64,000 bases of DNA from Nocardioides sp. T2.26MG-1 (GCF_950101795.1 NZ_CATNLZ010000001.1:193382-257381); one strand, 5' to 3'; numbered from the stretch's first letter, positions 34,107-48,700 are shown. Numbers and translations: made by a program. Notes: generated by a model not told the origin, from the letters alone.

Positions 34107-37100
34107 TTGCTCGTCATCCGGCGGGCCCGGGTCCACGGGCCGCTCCTCGCTGCGTTCGTCGGCACCGCGATGCTCCTGTGCGGCGTGGCGGTCGCGATCG
34201 TCGGCCGGGTCGACGCCGCCGTCGACGACGGTGCCCGGGCGGTCGCGTCCCGGCACGCTGGCGCGGATCTCGCGCTGCGCGCGTCGCTCAACCTGGCCGC
34301 GGACGCCGAGCGCCAGGACCAGCAGGTCCGGGCCGCGCTCACCCGCTCCCTGGCGGCGGCCGCCACGCCACTCGCCACGGACCGCACCGTCGCCGGGGAG
34401 GCCATGCTCGTGCCGCACCCCGGCGGAGGGGGCGAGGAGCGGGCCGTCACCGCGATGAGCGTCCCCGACCTACCGGCTCGAGCCGACCTGGTGGCCGGGT
34501 CCTGGGCCGAGGGTGACGACGACGTGATGGTCCAGGCCGACGCCGCGGACGAGCTGGGGGTGCGCCCCGGGAAGGACGTGGTCCTCGGCGGCGTGCGGCT
34601 GCACGTCGCCGGCACCTGGCGGGCGCGCGACCACCTCGACCCGCGCTGGATGGGCGACCCGCAGGTGGCGGTGGGCAGCGACGACGGCCAGTTCGGCCCG
34701 GTGGTGGTGGCCGAGACCCGATGGGCGGACGTGGCCGCCGAGCCCCGGGCGCGCTGGGTCGTCGTCCCCGACCTCCGGGACGTGACCGCGGCGGACCTCG
34801 ACGCCGTCGCCACGGCCCGCGACCGCCTCGCCCTGGACTGGACCGGACGCGTGGACGACGCCGAGAGCCTGCAGGTGGACGGCGGGCTGCCGGCCGTCGC
34901 CCGCGAGGTGGCACTCCGGACCGACGGCCTGCGCTCCGCGGAGCCGGTGGTCCTGCTGCTGCTCGCCGTCGTCGGCCTCGTCACGCTCGCCGCGTTGGCC
35001 CGGCTGTTCGCCGCCACGCACGCCCAGGAGCTCTCGCTGCTCTGGGCACGGGGAGCCTCGTCGGTCTCGCTGGCCCGGTCGGCGGCGACCGAGGCCGCAG
35101 CCGCCGCAGCGGTCGGCGGGTGCGTGGGCGCGACACTCGCACTCGTCGGCGCGTCCGCGCTCGGCTCGCAGACGTCGCGACCGGCCACGACGATCGCCGC
35201 GGCCGGGCTCGCCGTCGCGGCGGTGGCCGGAGCGGTGGCCGTGCTCACCGGCGTCCAGGTCCGCCAAAGCGCCGAGTCGCACGCGTGGCGGGGACCGACC
35301 GGGCGCGCGGGCCGGTTGATCGGACCGGGCCTGGTCGCCCTGGTCGTCGCCGGAGCCGCGCTCGCGGTCTGGCAGCTCCGGTCCTACGGCTCCCCGGTCA
35401 CCGTGGCCTCCGACGGCGTCCCTGCGGTCGACCCGGTCGCCGTGGCCGCGCCCCCGGCACTCCTCGTCGCCGTCGTGCTGCTCGCCCTGATGCTCTTCCC
35501 CGTCGCCGCCGGGCTCGCCGAGCACCGCGCCCGCGGCGCGGACACCGACGTCACCCGGCTGCTGGCGGCTCGCTCGCTCGCCCGCCGGCTGGTCCCGGTC
35601 ACCGCACCGGTCCTCGTCGTGGCCATCGCCACCGCGGCCCTGGTGAGCGCCGCATCGTACGGCCGCACCTGGGCCGACGAGTTCGACACGACGCGACAGC
35701 TGCGTGCCGGCGCCGACGTACGGGTGTCGACCGGCGACACCGGCACCTCCGGCGCGACGCTCGACGCGATCGCCGACCTGCCGGGCGTCCGGGCGGTGGC
35801 GCCCGTCGGTGTGCAGCTCGGCGGCGACTTCGGCTCCCTGGTGGAGGTCAGCCCGGCCGCACTGGACATGCTCGGCCGAGGGTTCTCCGACGACCCCGAG
35901 AGGGGCCGGGTCGCCAAGGCCCTCACCAGCCGTACGTCGGCACCCGAGCTGCCCCCCGAGGCCACCGGCGTCCGCGTCGTGCTGGAGGCCGACGGCCTGG
36001 CCGCACCGCCGCAGGTGACGCTCTGGGTGGCCGATCCCGCCGGTGCGCTGCGAGCCGTGACGGTGGGCACCGAGGCGGACGCCGGCTCCGGCACGCTCTC
36101 CTACTCGGCGCCGCTGCCGGCCGACCGCTCGGGCCTCGACGGCCCGCGGACGATCGCCGCCCTCGACCTCGACATCGAGCCCGGAGCTCGCGCCGTCGAC
36201 GACCCGGCCCGCCTCGGACTGGTCGCCATCACGGCGACCGGTACCAGTGCGGACCAACCGCTCGAGGACGAGACCTGGACGGCTCAGCTCCCCGGCGGCG
36301 AGGAGCTCGCCCTGGCGCCCGGGGAGGACGCCCCCTCCGGGGACGCGCTCGTGGACCCCTCCAACCGCAGGATCCGGCTCAGCCCGTCGTTCGCGCCCGG
36401 GACGCCCGACGGGGCACGGGTGCCCGTCGTCCTCTCACAGACAGCCGCGGACCGGCTCGACCTGGGGGTCGGCGACCCCGTCGAGCTGTCGATCGACGGC
36501 ACCTACGAGCAGCTCCAGACCACGGTCGCCGCGGTCGTGCCGGCCGTGCCCGGAGCCCCGGAGGAGTCCGCGGCGCTCGTCGACCTGCGCGCGGTGAACC
36601 AGGCTCGGCTCCACGACCAGGAGGTCGTGGCACCGCCCACCGACCTCTGGGTCAAAACCGGCGATCCCGAGGGCGTGACCGCCGAGCTGCGCCGCCTGCT
36701 GCCAGCGAACAGCCGCATCGACACCGGCACCGACGCCGCGGGGCGCTCGGTGCTGGCGACCGGCGCGGTCATGTGGTGGTGGGGAGCGGCCGGCTGCAGC
36801 CTGCTGGCGCTCCTCGCGCTCGACACCGTCGCACGAGGGCAGCTGCGCTCGCGCCGCGGCGACGTCGCGGTGCTCCGGGCGCTGGGCCTCTCGGTGCGCA
36901 GCCAGCAGCGGCTCCGCGGCCGCGAGCTGGCGTGGACCGTCTCCTTCGGTCTGGTCGCCGGCCTGGTCGCCGGCGTCGCGGTGTCTCTGCTGACCGTGCC
37001 GCAGCTCGCCCGCGCCGCCGTACCCGAGCCCTATCCGACGATCGCCACCAGCCTCGGCGTGGACGTGCGCGGCCTGCTCGGCGGGGCGGCGCTCCTGGTG

Positions 37101-37187
37101 GGCGGCCTGGCGCTCGGCGTCGCGGCGTACGCCTGGCGCGTCGGCGTCGAGGCCCGCCGCGCCGGCGGTCCGGGGGCCGAACGATGA
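34107..37187 (+). CDS. FtsX-type ABC transporter permease, large
   Basis: A 1026-aa membrane protein of the MacB/LolCE-like FtsX family. One helix at the N terminus (LLAAFVGTAMLLCGVAVAI) is followed by a large extracytoplasmic domain, a cluster of helices (about 275-400 and 445-520), a second extracytoplasmic domain (about 540-880) and three final helices. The TTG start is taken because GAGGGA lies 7 bases before it and it opens on the first helix. Its stop overlaps the ATG of the next permease. The two permeases and two ATPases form one export or surface-remodelling system of unknown substrate. Confidence 0.85.
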   Translation: MLVIRRARVHGPLLAAFVGTAMLLCGVAVAIVGRVDAAVDDGARAVASRHAGADLALRASLNLAADAERQDQQVRAALTRSLAAAATPLATDRTVAGEAMLVPHPGGGGEERAVTAMSVPDLPARADLVAGSWAEGDDDVMVQADAADELGVRPGKDVVLGGVRLHVAGTWRARDHLDPRWMGDPQVAVGSDDGQFGPVVVAETRWADVAAEPRARWVVVPDLRDVTAADLDAVATARDRLALDWTGRVDDAESLQVDGGLPAVAREVALRTDGLRSAEPVVLLLLAVVGLVTLAALARLFAATHAQELSLLWARGASSVSLARSAATEAAAAAAVGGCVGATLALVGASALGSQTSRPATTIAAAGLAVAAVAGAVAVLTGVQVRQSAESHAWRGPTGRAGRLIGPGLVALVVAGAALAVWQLRSYGSPVTVASDGVPAVDPVAVAAPPALLVAVVLLALMLFPVAAGLAEHRARGADTDVTRLLAARSLARRLVPVTAPVLVVAIATAALVSAASYGRTWADEFDTTRQLRAGADVRVSTGDTGTSGATLDAIADLPGVRAVAPVGVQLGGDFGSLVEVSPAALDMLGRGFSDDPERGRVAKALTSRTSAPELPPEATGVRVVLEADGLAAPPQVTLWVADPAGALRAVTVGTEADAGSGTLSYSAPLPADRSGLDGPRTIAALDLDIEPGARAVDDPARLGLVAITATGTSADQPLEDETWTAQLPGGEELALAPGEDAPSGDALVDPSNRRIRLSPSFAPGTPDGARVPVVLSQTAADRLDLGVGDPVELSIDGTYEQLQTTVAAVVPAVPGAPEESAALVDLRAVNQARLHDQEVVAPPTDLWVKTGDPEGVTAELRRLLPANSRIDTGTDAAGRSVLATGAVMWWWGAAGCSLLALLALDTVARGQLRSRRGDVAVLRALGLSVRSQQRLRGRELAWTVSFGLVAGLVAGVAVSLLTVPQLARAAVPEPYPTIATSLGVDVRGLLGGAALLVGGLALGVAAYAWRVGVEARRAGGPGAER

Positions 37188-39817
37188 CGCGTCGCTCGCA
37201 CATCGGTGTCGCGGGGCTGCTCCGTCACCACCTCTCCACGGGGACGCGTGCCTCACTCCTGGTGGCCCTCCTCGTAGGCGCCACGGTCGTGGGCGTCGCC
37301 CTCGCGCCGCGCGCCCTCGCCCGGCTCGGGGACCGGGAGCTGCGCCACGCACTGGAGAAGACATCGGCGACCCAGCTCGACCTGGCCGGCGTCGGCCAGC
37401 CTGGGGCCAAGGCCTACGCCCAGGGCCTCGAGGGGCCCTACGCCCACGCCGCGCTGGTGATCGGCAACATCCGCCAGGCGCTCCCGCAGCCGCTGCAGTC
37501 CCTGGTGGGCGACCCGCACTGGCTGGTGCGGACGCCGGCCCAGTCCGTGACCGTGACCCGCGGCCAGGACCTCAACCTCCACGTCCGGCTCGGCATCGAC
37601 CTCTCCTGGAAGGACCTGGTCCGTCCAGTGCAGGGCGAGCTGCCCGACACGTACGACGGGCGCGGGCCGATCGGCATCGCCGTGCCGCGGGCGCTGGCCG
37701 AGCGCGCCGACCTCCGCGTCGGCGACCGGCTCCCGAGCGACCCCGGAAAGCTCCGGGTGACCGCGATCGTCGACGTCGTCGACCCCGACGGCGGCTATGC
37801 CGCCCACACCGGCGACCTGGTGAGGCCCACGGTCACGGTGTCGCCTGGCTTCCCCTCCACCGTCACCGGGACGGTCCTCGTCGCACCCGACTCGGCGCGA
37901 GCGCTGGAGCCGCTCCTGGCCAGCGGCACGCTCACGGGATGGCTCCCGGTCGACGGGTCGCGGGTCTCGTACACCGAGGCCGACGCGCTCGTGCCGGAGG
38001 CCCGGAGGCTGGCGAGCAACCCGGTCGAGCTCCCCGAGGGCGGGCGGTTGGCCTTGCGCACCGGGCTCGCCGACATCGTCGAGCAGACCAGTGACCGGAT
38101 TGAGTCGACGTACGCACTGTTCGCGCTCGCGTTCTCGGGCCTTGCGGGCGTGCTCGGCGCCGTCTTCGCGCTCGGGGTGCAGACGGTCGTCGCCCGGCGG
38201 CGGCCTGCACTCGCACTGGCCTCGGCCCGCGGTGCCGGCGAGGTGCAGGTCCGCGGCGTGATGGTGCTCGAAGGCCTGCTGATCACGCTCCCCGTGTCGG
38301 CGGTCGCGATCCGCGCCGTCACCTCCCTCGTGCCTGCGGCCGTCGGCCCGGTCGGCCGTCTGCTGCCCTGGGCGGTCGCGGCGCTGGTGCCCGTCCTCTT
38401 CGGGGTGCTGACCACCACGCGGGCGCTGCGCGAGCCGCGCCAGGACCTGCAGGTGCGCACCCGCAGCCGGGTCCGCTGGGTGCTCGAGGTCGGCGTGGCC
38501 GGCCTCGCCGTCCTCTCCCTGCTCGCGCTCGATCGGCGCGGCGTGGTCGAGTCGAGCCGCGCCGTGGGCATCGACCCGCTCGTCGTGGCCGCCCCGATCC
38601 TGCTGGTGACGGCGGTGTGCGCCGCCGCGCTGCGCGTGTATCCCTGGCCGCTCGCGGTGCTGCAGCGCTCGCTGCGGTCCCGCCGCGGCCCGGTCGCCGT
38701 CCTCGGGGCAGCCCGGGCAGTGCGTCAGCCGGCCCTCGGGTTCGCCGCGGCCCTGGCCCTCGTGGTCGGTCTCGCCGTGGTCACGTTCTCGGCCGTGATG
38801 GCCTCGACGATCCGGTCCGGGCTCGAGCACGCGGCGCGGGAGGCGGTCGGGGCCGACGTCCGGCTCTCGGCCTCGGCCTTCGACGAGGGGGACCTCGACG
38901 CCGTACGCCGGCTCGCCGGTGTCGACGAGGCCGTCCGGCTGTCGGTCCGCTCCGGGGTCGAGCTCGATCTCGGCCGCACCGCTCACGTCGACGTGGTCGT
39001 CACCGACACCGCCGCGCTGCACACGGTCCGGCCGGACCTGCCCGCGCTGACGGGCGAGTACCCGACCCCGATCCTCCTCGGCACCGACCGAGAGGAGAGA
39101 GCAGACAGCGTCCTCTTCGAGTCCCGGCCGGCCCACCTGGTGGACGTCGTTGCCCGCGAGCTGCTCCCGGGGCTGGACCACCGCTGGGTGCTCGTCGACG
39201 AGTCCGCCCTGCCACCGGGCGCAGCGCGGGGAGACAGCCGGCGCCAGGAGGTGCTCATCCGGGTGGCACCGGGCGCCGACGCGGCCGACGTCGCAGACCG
39301 GGCCGCGGGCGTCGCGGGGCGATCTGGCGTCGACGTCGAGGTGGTCGATGTCGAGGGCGAGCGCGCGGCTGCCGAGTCCTCCCCCCTCGTGGGTGGCCTG
39401 CAGCCGGCGCTCCTCGTCGCGGCACTGGCAGCCCTCCTGCTCACGTTGGTCACGGTCGTGCTGGCCTCACTGGCCGCGGCCCGCGCGCGACAGCAGCTGC
39501 TCGGTGTCCTGCGCATCCTGGGGATGTCCCCGCGCCAGCTGCGTGGCGTGACCGCGTGGGAGCTCGGGCCGATCGCCGTGGTCGCGGTCGCGGTCGGGAC
39601 CGCCGTCGGGCTGGCGCTGCCCCGCGTGGTCACGCGAGCACTCGACCTGCGTCCGTTCGTCGGCGGCCGGACGTCGCCCACACCGGTGGTCGAGCCCGCG
39701 CTCGTGCTCGCCGGGGTGGGCGCGTTCGTCGTCGTCGTGGTGGTCGCCGGTCTCCTCGCCGTCGCGGTCGGGCGCCGAGTGGCGCCCGCCGTCACCGTCA
39801 AGATGGGGGAACGTTGA
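37184..39817 (+). CDS. FtsX-type ABC transporter permease, second
   Basis: An 877-aa protein with the same plan as its neighbour: an N-terminal helix (ASLLVALLVGATVVGVAL), an extracytoplasmic domain, FtsX core helices at about 300-400 and 430-500, another extracytoplasmic domain and three C-terminal helices. The segment LALASARGAGEVQVRGVMVLEGLLI and LLGVLRILGMSPRQLRGVTAWE are the cytoplasmic coupling loops of FtsX permeases. Overlap with both neighbours is 4 bases. It pairs with the 1026-aa permease. Confidence 0.87.
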   Translation: MTRRSHIGVAGLLRHHLSTGTRASLLVALLVGATVVGVALAPRALARLGDRELRHALEKTSATQLDLAGVGQPGAKAYAQGLEGPYAHAALVIGNIRQALPQPLQSLVGDPHWLVRTPAQSVTVTRGQDLNLHVRLGIDLSWKDLVRPVQGELPDTYDGRGPIGIAVPRALAERADLRVGDRLPSDPGKLRVTAIVDVVDPDGGYAAHTGDLVRPTVTVSPGFPSTVTGTVLVAPDSARALEPLLASGTLTGWLPVDGSRVSYTEADALVPEARRLASNPVELPEGGRLALRTGLADIVEQTSDRIESTYALFALAFSGLAGVLGAVFALGVQTVVARRRPALALASARGAGEVQVRGVMVLEGLLITLPVSAVAIRAVTSLVPAAVGPVGRLLPWAVAALVPVLFGVLTTTRALREPRQDLQVRTRSRVRWVLEVGVAGLAVLSLLALDRRGVVESSRAVGIDPLVVAAPILLVTAVCAAALRVYPWPLAVLQRSLRSRRGPVAVLGAARAVRQPALGFAAALALVVGLAVVTFSAVMASTIRSGLEHAAREAVGADVRLSASAFDEGDLDAVRRLAGVDEAVRLSVRSGVELDLGRTAHVDVVVTDTAALHTVRPDLPALTGEYPTPILLGTDREERADSVLFESRPAHLVDVVARELLPGLDHRWVLVDESALPPGAARGDSRRQEVLIRVAPGADAADVADRAAGVAGRSGVDVEVVDVEGERAAAESSPLVGGLQPALLVAALAALLLTLVTVVLASLAAARARQQLLGVLRILGMSPRQLRGVTAWELGPIAVVAVAVGTAVGLALPRVVTRALDLRPFVGGRTSPTPVVEPALVLAGVGAFVVVVVVAGLLAVAVGRRVAPAVTVKMGER

Positions 39818-40713
39818 GCACACAGCCGGCACAGCCAGCACAGATCGAGTGCACCGACCTGGTGCGGATCTTCTCCGCCGAGGGCGTCGAGGTGCAGGCG
39901 CTGCAGGGTCTCACCCTGCGCGTCGAGCGGGGCGAGCTCACCGCCATCGTCGGCGCCTCCGGGTCGGGAAAGTCGACCCTGCTCACGATCCTGTCGGGCC
40001 TCGACGTCCCCAGCGCCGGGTCCGCGCGGGTCGCGGGCCACGACCTGCTCGCCATGGGCACCCGCGAGCGCACGGCGTACCGACGCCACACCGTCGGGTT
40101 CGTGTGGCAGCAGACCTCGCGCAACCTGCTCCCCTACCTGACCGGGGCGGAGAACGTCGCGATGGCGCTCGCCGTCGCGCGCTCGCCCCGGCGACAGCGG
40201 GCAGGTCGCGTCGACGAGCTCCTCGAGCTCCTCGGGGTCGCGTCCGTCCGCGACCGGCCGCCCGCGCAGATGTCGGGCGGCCAGCAGCAGCGGGTGGCGA
40301 TCGCCGTCGCCCTGGCCAACGAGCCTGAGGTGCTGTTCGCCGACGAGCCGACCGGCGAGCTCGACGAGGTCAGCTCCCAGGGCGTGTTCGACGCGCTGCG
40401 CGACGTCAACGAGCGGCTCGGGGTGACCGTGCTGATCGTCACCCACGACCAGCGGGTCTCCCAGCAGGTCCGCCGGACCGTGCAGATCCGCGACGGCCGG
40501 CTCTCGACCGAGGTGCTGCGCAGCACCCGGCTCGACGAGCACGGGGTCGAGCAGCACCACGCCGAGGAGTACGCCGTGCTCGACCGGGTCGGCCGGCTCC
40601 AGCTCCCCCAGGAGTACCTCACGTCGCTGTCGCTCAAGGACCTGGTCCGGCTGGAGCTGGACACCGACCACGTCAAGGTCCACCCCACGACCGGCGAGGA
40701 GGCCCCGTCGTGA
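39814..40713 (+). CDS. ABC transporter ATP-binding protein, MacB/LolD type with C-terminal extension
   Basis: A 299-aa ATPase. Walker A is GASGSGKST, Q-loop FVWQQ, signature MSGGQQQRVAIAVALA, Walker B VLFADEP, and switch His in VTHDQRV. About 70 extra residues after the switch (residues 230-299) are unusual for this group and partly charged. The TTG start overlaps the permease stop as TTGA; the site GGGGGA lies just upstream. It energises the FtsX-type permeases. Confidence 0.93.
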   Translation: MSTQPAQPAQIECTDLVRIFSAEGVEVQALQGLTLRVERGELTAIVGASGSGKSTLLTILSGLDVPSAGSARVAGHDLLAMGTRERTAYRRHTVGFVWQQTSRNLLPYLTGAENVAMALAVARSPRRQRAGRVDELLELLGVASVRDRPPAQMSGGQQQRVAIAVALANEPEVLFADEPTGELDEVSSQGVFDALRDVNERLGVTVLIVTHDQRVSQQVRRTVQIRDGRLSTEVLRSTRLDEHGVEQHHAEEYAVLDRVGRLQLPQEYLTSLSLKDLVRLELDTDHVKVHPTTGEEAPS

Positions 40714-41396
40714 GCCAGTCGACCGCGCTGCGCTGCGAGGAGCTCACCCGCACCTACGGGTCGGGCGACACCGCCGTCCACGCCCTGCGGCAGGTCTCGC
40801 TCGCGGTGCCGGCCGGCGAGCTCCTGGTGCTGCGCGGGCCGTCGGGCTCGGGCAAGACCACGCTGCTCAACCTTCTCGGCGGCCTCGACCGCCCCACCTC
40901 GGGACGGGCGTGGCTGGGCGAGCGCGAGGTGACGTCGGCGTCCGAGGCCGAGCTGACCGAGCTGCGCCGCGACCACATCGGATACGTCTTCCAGTCCTTC
41001 GCACTGCTCCCGGTGCTCTCCGCAGCCGAGAACGTCGAGCTCCCGCTGCGCATCCGGGGTGCGTCCGTCGCCGAGCGCGACGCCCGCGTCGCGGAGCTCT
41101 TGGAGGTGGTCGGGCTGTCGGCCCATGCCAACCAGCGCCCCGCCGAGCTCTCCGGCGGCCAGCAGCAGCGGCTCGGCATCGCCCGGGCGCTCGCCAACGA
41201 CCCGAGCCTGCTCATCGCCGACGAGCCGACAGGACAGCTCGACAGCGTCAATGCCGAGGCGATGATGTCGCTCATCGCCGCCCTCGTGCACCAGCGCGGC
41301 GTGGCTGCCGTGGTCTCCACCCACGACCCGCGGATGGCGGTGTACGCCGACCGGGTGATCGACCTCCACGACGGCCGGCTGGCCGCCCCTGTCTGA
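40710..41396 (+). CDS. ABC transporter ATP-binding protein, MacB/LolD type
   Basis: A 228-aa ATPase of standard length. Walker A GPSGSGKTT, Q-loop YVFQSFALLP, signature LSGGQQQRLGIARALA, Walker B LLIADEP and switch His in STHDPRMA. The GTG overlaps the previous stop by 4 bases. Two different ATPases beside two permeases suggest a heteromeric transporter. It is the last gene before a hairpin-rich intergenic region converging on rpoC. Confidence 0.95.
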   Translation: MSQSTALRCEELTRTYGSGDTAVHALRQVSLAVPAGELLVLRGPSGSGKTTLLNLLGGLDRPTSGRAWLGEREVTSASEAELTELRRDHIGYVFQSFALLPVLSAAENVELPLRIRGASVAERDARVAELLEVVGLSAHANQRPAELSGGQQQRLGIARALANDPSLLIADEPTGQLDSVNAEAMMSLIAALVHQRGVAAVVSTHDPRMAVYADRVIDLHDGRLAAPV

Positions 41397-41742
41397 CGCC
41401 GAGCCGGGCTCTCCTGCTGAAGGCTGGGTGGGGCGGGTGTCCTCCCCGACCTGTGGTCGCCGCGGGAGGTCATACGTTTCGTGGCCTAGGACCCCCAGAT
41501 CGTATGACGTCCTGCGCGCCAGACCCGGCGGGCGCCGACCCGCCTGCCCCCACACAAACAGCACGTGCGCCGACTCCCCAGCGCGTCTGCACGACCCGGG
41601 ACCCGGAGTCGGCGCTGGCTGAGTGGTCGATCACCCACCAGCGCAATGGATCTCGACGCACCAACGCCCGCCCACGCAAGCGTGGGCGGGCGTTGGCTTG
41701 CTCGATCTGGCTCCTGGTTATCAGGACTGCGCGCTTGCGCGC
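41397..41742. other. Hairpin-rich intergenic region between ABC ATPase and rpoC
   Basis: No gene is supported in these 346 bases. They hold an 8-bp inverted repeat GTCATACG/CGTATGAC (41469-41476 and 41501-41508), a perfect 11-bp inverted repeat GCGCCGACTCC/GGAGTCGGCGC (41567-41577 and 41605-41615), a strong terminator hairpin (41661-41696), and the left part of a hairpin that crosses the rpoC stop codon (41719-41754). Confidence 0.7.
41661..41696. terminator. Bidirectional terminator hairpin between ABC ATPase and rpoC
   Basis: A perfect 17-bp stem with a two-base AA loop: the left arm begins CCAACGCCCGCCC and the right arm ends GGGCGGGCGTTGG. It lies between the converging ABC operon and rpoBC and can serve both. 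T-rich tails are weak, as is usual in high-GC actinobacteria. Confidence 0.8.

Positions 41743-41754
<12 letters not shown>
41719..41754 (-). terminator. Hairpin across the rpoC stop codon
   Basis: TATCAG and ACTG pair with CAGT and CTGATA around a CGCGC/GCGCG inner stem. The rpoC TGA at 41743-41745 lies inside the arm. It is a second stem-loop close behind the rpoC end and may stabilise the transcript or aid termination. Confidence 0.5.
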
Positions 41755-45615
<3,861 letters not shown>

Positions 45616-45692
45616 GATGGCTGCTGTCCTTCGTTAGTTCTGAATCAAATCTGTGGACTGAACCCCCGGCCCTGCGACCGCAACCACAGGAC

Positions 45693-45747
45693 CGGGGTCC
45701 CCGCGAAGTTCTCGAGCGAAGCGACGAGAACTTCGTGGGGTGGTTCA
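45693..45747 (-). repeat. Dispersed hairpin repeat, copy in the rpoB-rpoC gap
   Basis: On the minus strand the element opens TGAACCACCCCACGAAGTTC and closes with AACTTCG then GGGGACCCCG, forming a hairpin with stem CGAAGTTCTCG/CGAGAACTTCG. Its first three bases are the rpoB stop codon. A second copy with the same ends and a different loop lies at 55649-55712, also at a gene end. Confidence 0.8.
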
Positions 45748-48700
45748 GACTTCTTCGACGCTGCTGGGCTCGCGGCGGGACAGGTCGATGCCGAGCTCCT
45801 CGGCGGCGCGGAAGACGTCCTCCTCCGCGTCGCGCATCTCGATGGCCGTGCCGTCCTGGGACAGCACCTCCACGTTGAGGCAGAGCGACTGCATCTCCTT
45901 GACGAGCACCTTGAACGACTCGGGGATGCCGGAGTCGGGGATGTTCTCGCCCTTGACGATCGCCTCGTAGACCTTGACGCGACCGGGCACGTCGTCGGAC
46001 TTGATCGTGAGCAGCTCCTGGAGGGCGTAGGCGGCGCCGTACGCCTCCATCGCCCAGACCTCCATCTCGCCGAACCGCTGGCCACCGAACTGGGCCTTAC
46101 CGCCCAGCGGCTGCTGCGTGATCATCGAGTAGGGGCCGGTGCTGCGCGCGTGGATCTTGTCGTCCACGAGGTGGTGCAGCTTGAGGATGTACATGTAGCC
46201 GACCGAGACGGGCTCGGGGAACGGCTCGCCGGAGCGACCGTCGAACAGGCTCGCCTTGCCGGTCTCGTCGATCACCCGCTGGCCGTCGCGGTTGGGGATC
46301 GTCGCGCCGAGCAGGCCGATGATCTCGTCCTCGCGGGCGCCGTCGAAGACCGGCGTCGCCAGCTTGGTGTTCGGCTCGGCCTTGTCGGCGCCGATCTTGA
46401 TCAGCCGCTTCTTCCACGCCGAGCTGTCGGGGTCGCCGGACAGGTTGAGGTCCCAGCCCTGCTTGCCCAGCCAGCCGAGGTGCAGCTCGAGGATCTGACC
46501 GATGTTCATCCGTCGCGGCACACCCAGCGGGTTGAGCACGACGTCGACCGGCGTGCCGTCCTCCATGAACGGCATGTCCTCGACCGGCAGGATCTTCGCG
46601 ATGACGCCCTTGTTGCCGTGGCGTCCGGCGAGCTTGTCGCCGACGGAGATCTTGCGCTTCTGGGCGACGTAGACCCGCACCAGCTGGTTGACGCCCGGGG
46701 GCAGCTCGTCGCCGTCCTCGCGGTCGAACACGCGGACGCCGATCACCGTGCCGGACTCGCCGTGCGGCACCTTCATCGAGGTGTCGCGCACCTCGCGCGC
46801 CTTCTCACCGAAGATCGCGCGGAGCAGCCGCTCCTCGGGGGTGAGCTCGGTCTCGCCCTTGGGCGTGACCTTGCCGACCAGCACGTCGCCGGTCGTGACC
46901 TCGGCGCCGATGCGGATGATGCCGCGCTCGTCGAGGTCGGCCAGCATCTCCTCGGAGACGTTCGGGATGTCCCGGGTGATCTCCTCGGGGCCGAGCTTGG
47001 TGTCGCGGGCGTCGACCTCGTGCTCCTCGATGTGGATCGAGGTGAGGACGTCCTCCTGCACCAGGCGCTGGCTCAGGATGATGGCGTCCTCGTAGTTGTG
47101 GCCCTGCCACGGCATGAACGCCACGAGGAGGTTGGTGCCGAGCGCCATCTCCGCCTGGTCGGTGCACGGACCGTCGGCGATGGGCGTGCCGACCTCGAGC
47201 CGGTCACCCTCACTGACCAGCGGGCGCTGGTTGATGCAGGTGCCCTGGTTGGAGCGCTTGAACTTGGCCAGCTTGTACGTCGAGTACGTGCCGTCGTCGT
47301 TCATCGTCTCGATGAGGTCGGCGGACACGTCCTTGACCACACCGGCGGCGGTCGCGACGACCACGTCACCGGCGTCGACCGCCGCGCGGTACTCGATGCC
47401 GGTGCCGACGATCGGCGAGTCGCTGCGGATCAGCGGGACGGCCTGACGCTGCATGTTGGCGCCCATGAGCGCACGGTTGGCGTCGTCGTGCTCGAGGAAC
47501 GGGATCAGCGCGGTCGCCACCGACACCATCTGGCGCGGCGAGACGTCCATGTAGTCCACCTCGTCGGCCAGGATCTCGGAGACCTCGCCGTCGCGCTGGC
47601 GGACCAGCACGCGCTCCTCGGAGAAGCGGCCCTTGTCGTCGAGCGCGGCGTTGGCCTGCGCGATGACGTAGCGATCCTCGTCGTCGGCGGTCAGGTAGTC
47701 GATCTGGTCGGTGACCTTGCCCTTCTCGACCTTGCGGTAGGGCGTCTCGACGAACCCGAACGGGTTGATCCGGCCGTAGGAGGCCAGCGACCCGATCAGA
47801 CCGATGTTCGGGCCTTCCGGGGTCTCGATCGGGCACATGCGGCCGTAGTGCGACGGGTGGACGTCGCGGACCTCCATGCCGGCGCGGTCGCGGGACAGAC
47901 CACCGGGACCGAGCGCCGAGAGGCGACGCTTGTGCGTCAGGCCGGCGATCGGGTTGGTCTGGTCCATGAACTGCGAGAGCTGGGAGGTGCCGAAGAACTC
48001 CTTCAGCGCCGCCACCACGGGACGGATGTTGATCAGGGACTGAGGGGTGATGGCCTCGACGTCCTGGGTCGTCATCCGCTCGCGGACCACCCGCTCCATG
48101 CGGGCCAGGCCGGTGCGGAGCTGGTTCTGGATCAGCTCGCCCACCGTGCGCATGCGCCGGTTGCCGAAGTGGTCGATGTCGTCGGCCGAGATGTCGAGCG
48201 CGCCCTGGGGCGACTCGAGCTGCTCGCGGCCGTCGTGCAGCGCCACGATGTAGCGGATCGCGGCGACGACGTCGTCGATCGTCAGCGTCTGCTGGTCGAA
48301 CGCCTCGACGAGACCGAGCTTCTTGTTGATCTTGTAGCGGCCGACCTTGGCGAGGTCGTAGCGCTTGGGGTTGAAGTAGTAGTTGTTCAGCAGCGTCTGC
48401 GCGGCCTCCCGCGTCGGCGGCTCGCCCGGGCGCAGCTTGCGGTAGATGTCGAGCAGCGCGTCGTCCTGGCCCTGGGTGTGGTCCTTCTCCAGGGTCAGCA
48501 TCATCGACTCGTACTCGCCGAACTCCTCGCGGATCTGCTCGTTGGTCCAGCCGAGGGCCTTGAGCAGCACGGTGACGTTCTGCTTGCGCTTGCGGTCGAG
48601 GCGGACGCCGACCATGTCGCGCTTGTCGATCTCGAACTCGAGCCAGGCACCGCGGGAGGGGATGAGCTTGGCGGTGTAGATGTCCTTGTCGGACGTCTTG

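Noticed and set aside
34721-39817. 1698-aa frame spanning both FtsX permeases
   Set aside because: Only the part from 37184 is a real protein; the first 820 residues are an out-of-frame Arg-rich shadow of the first permease, so this is not a fusion.
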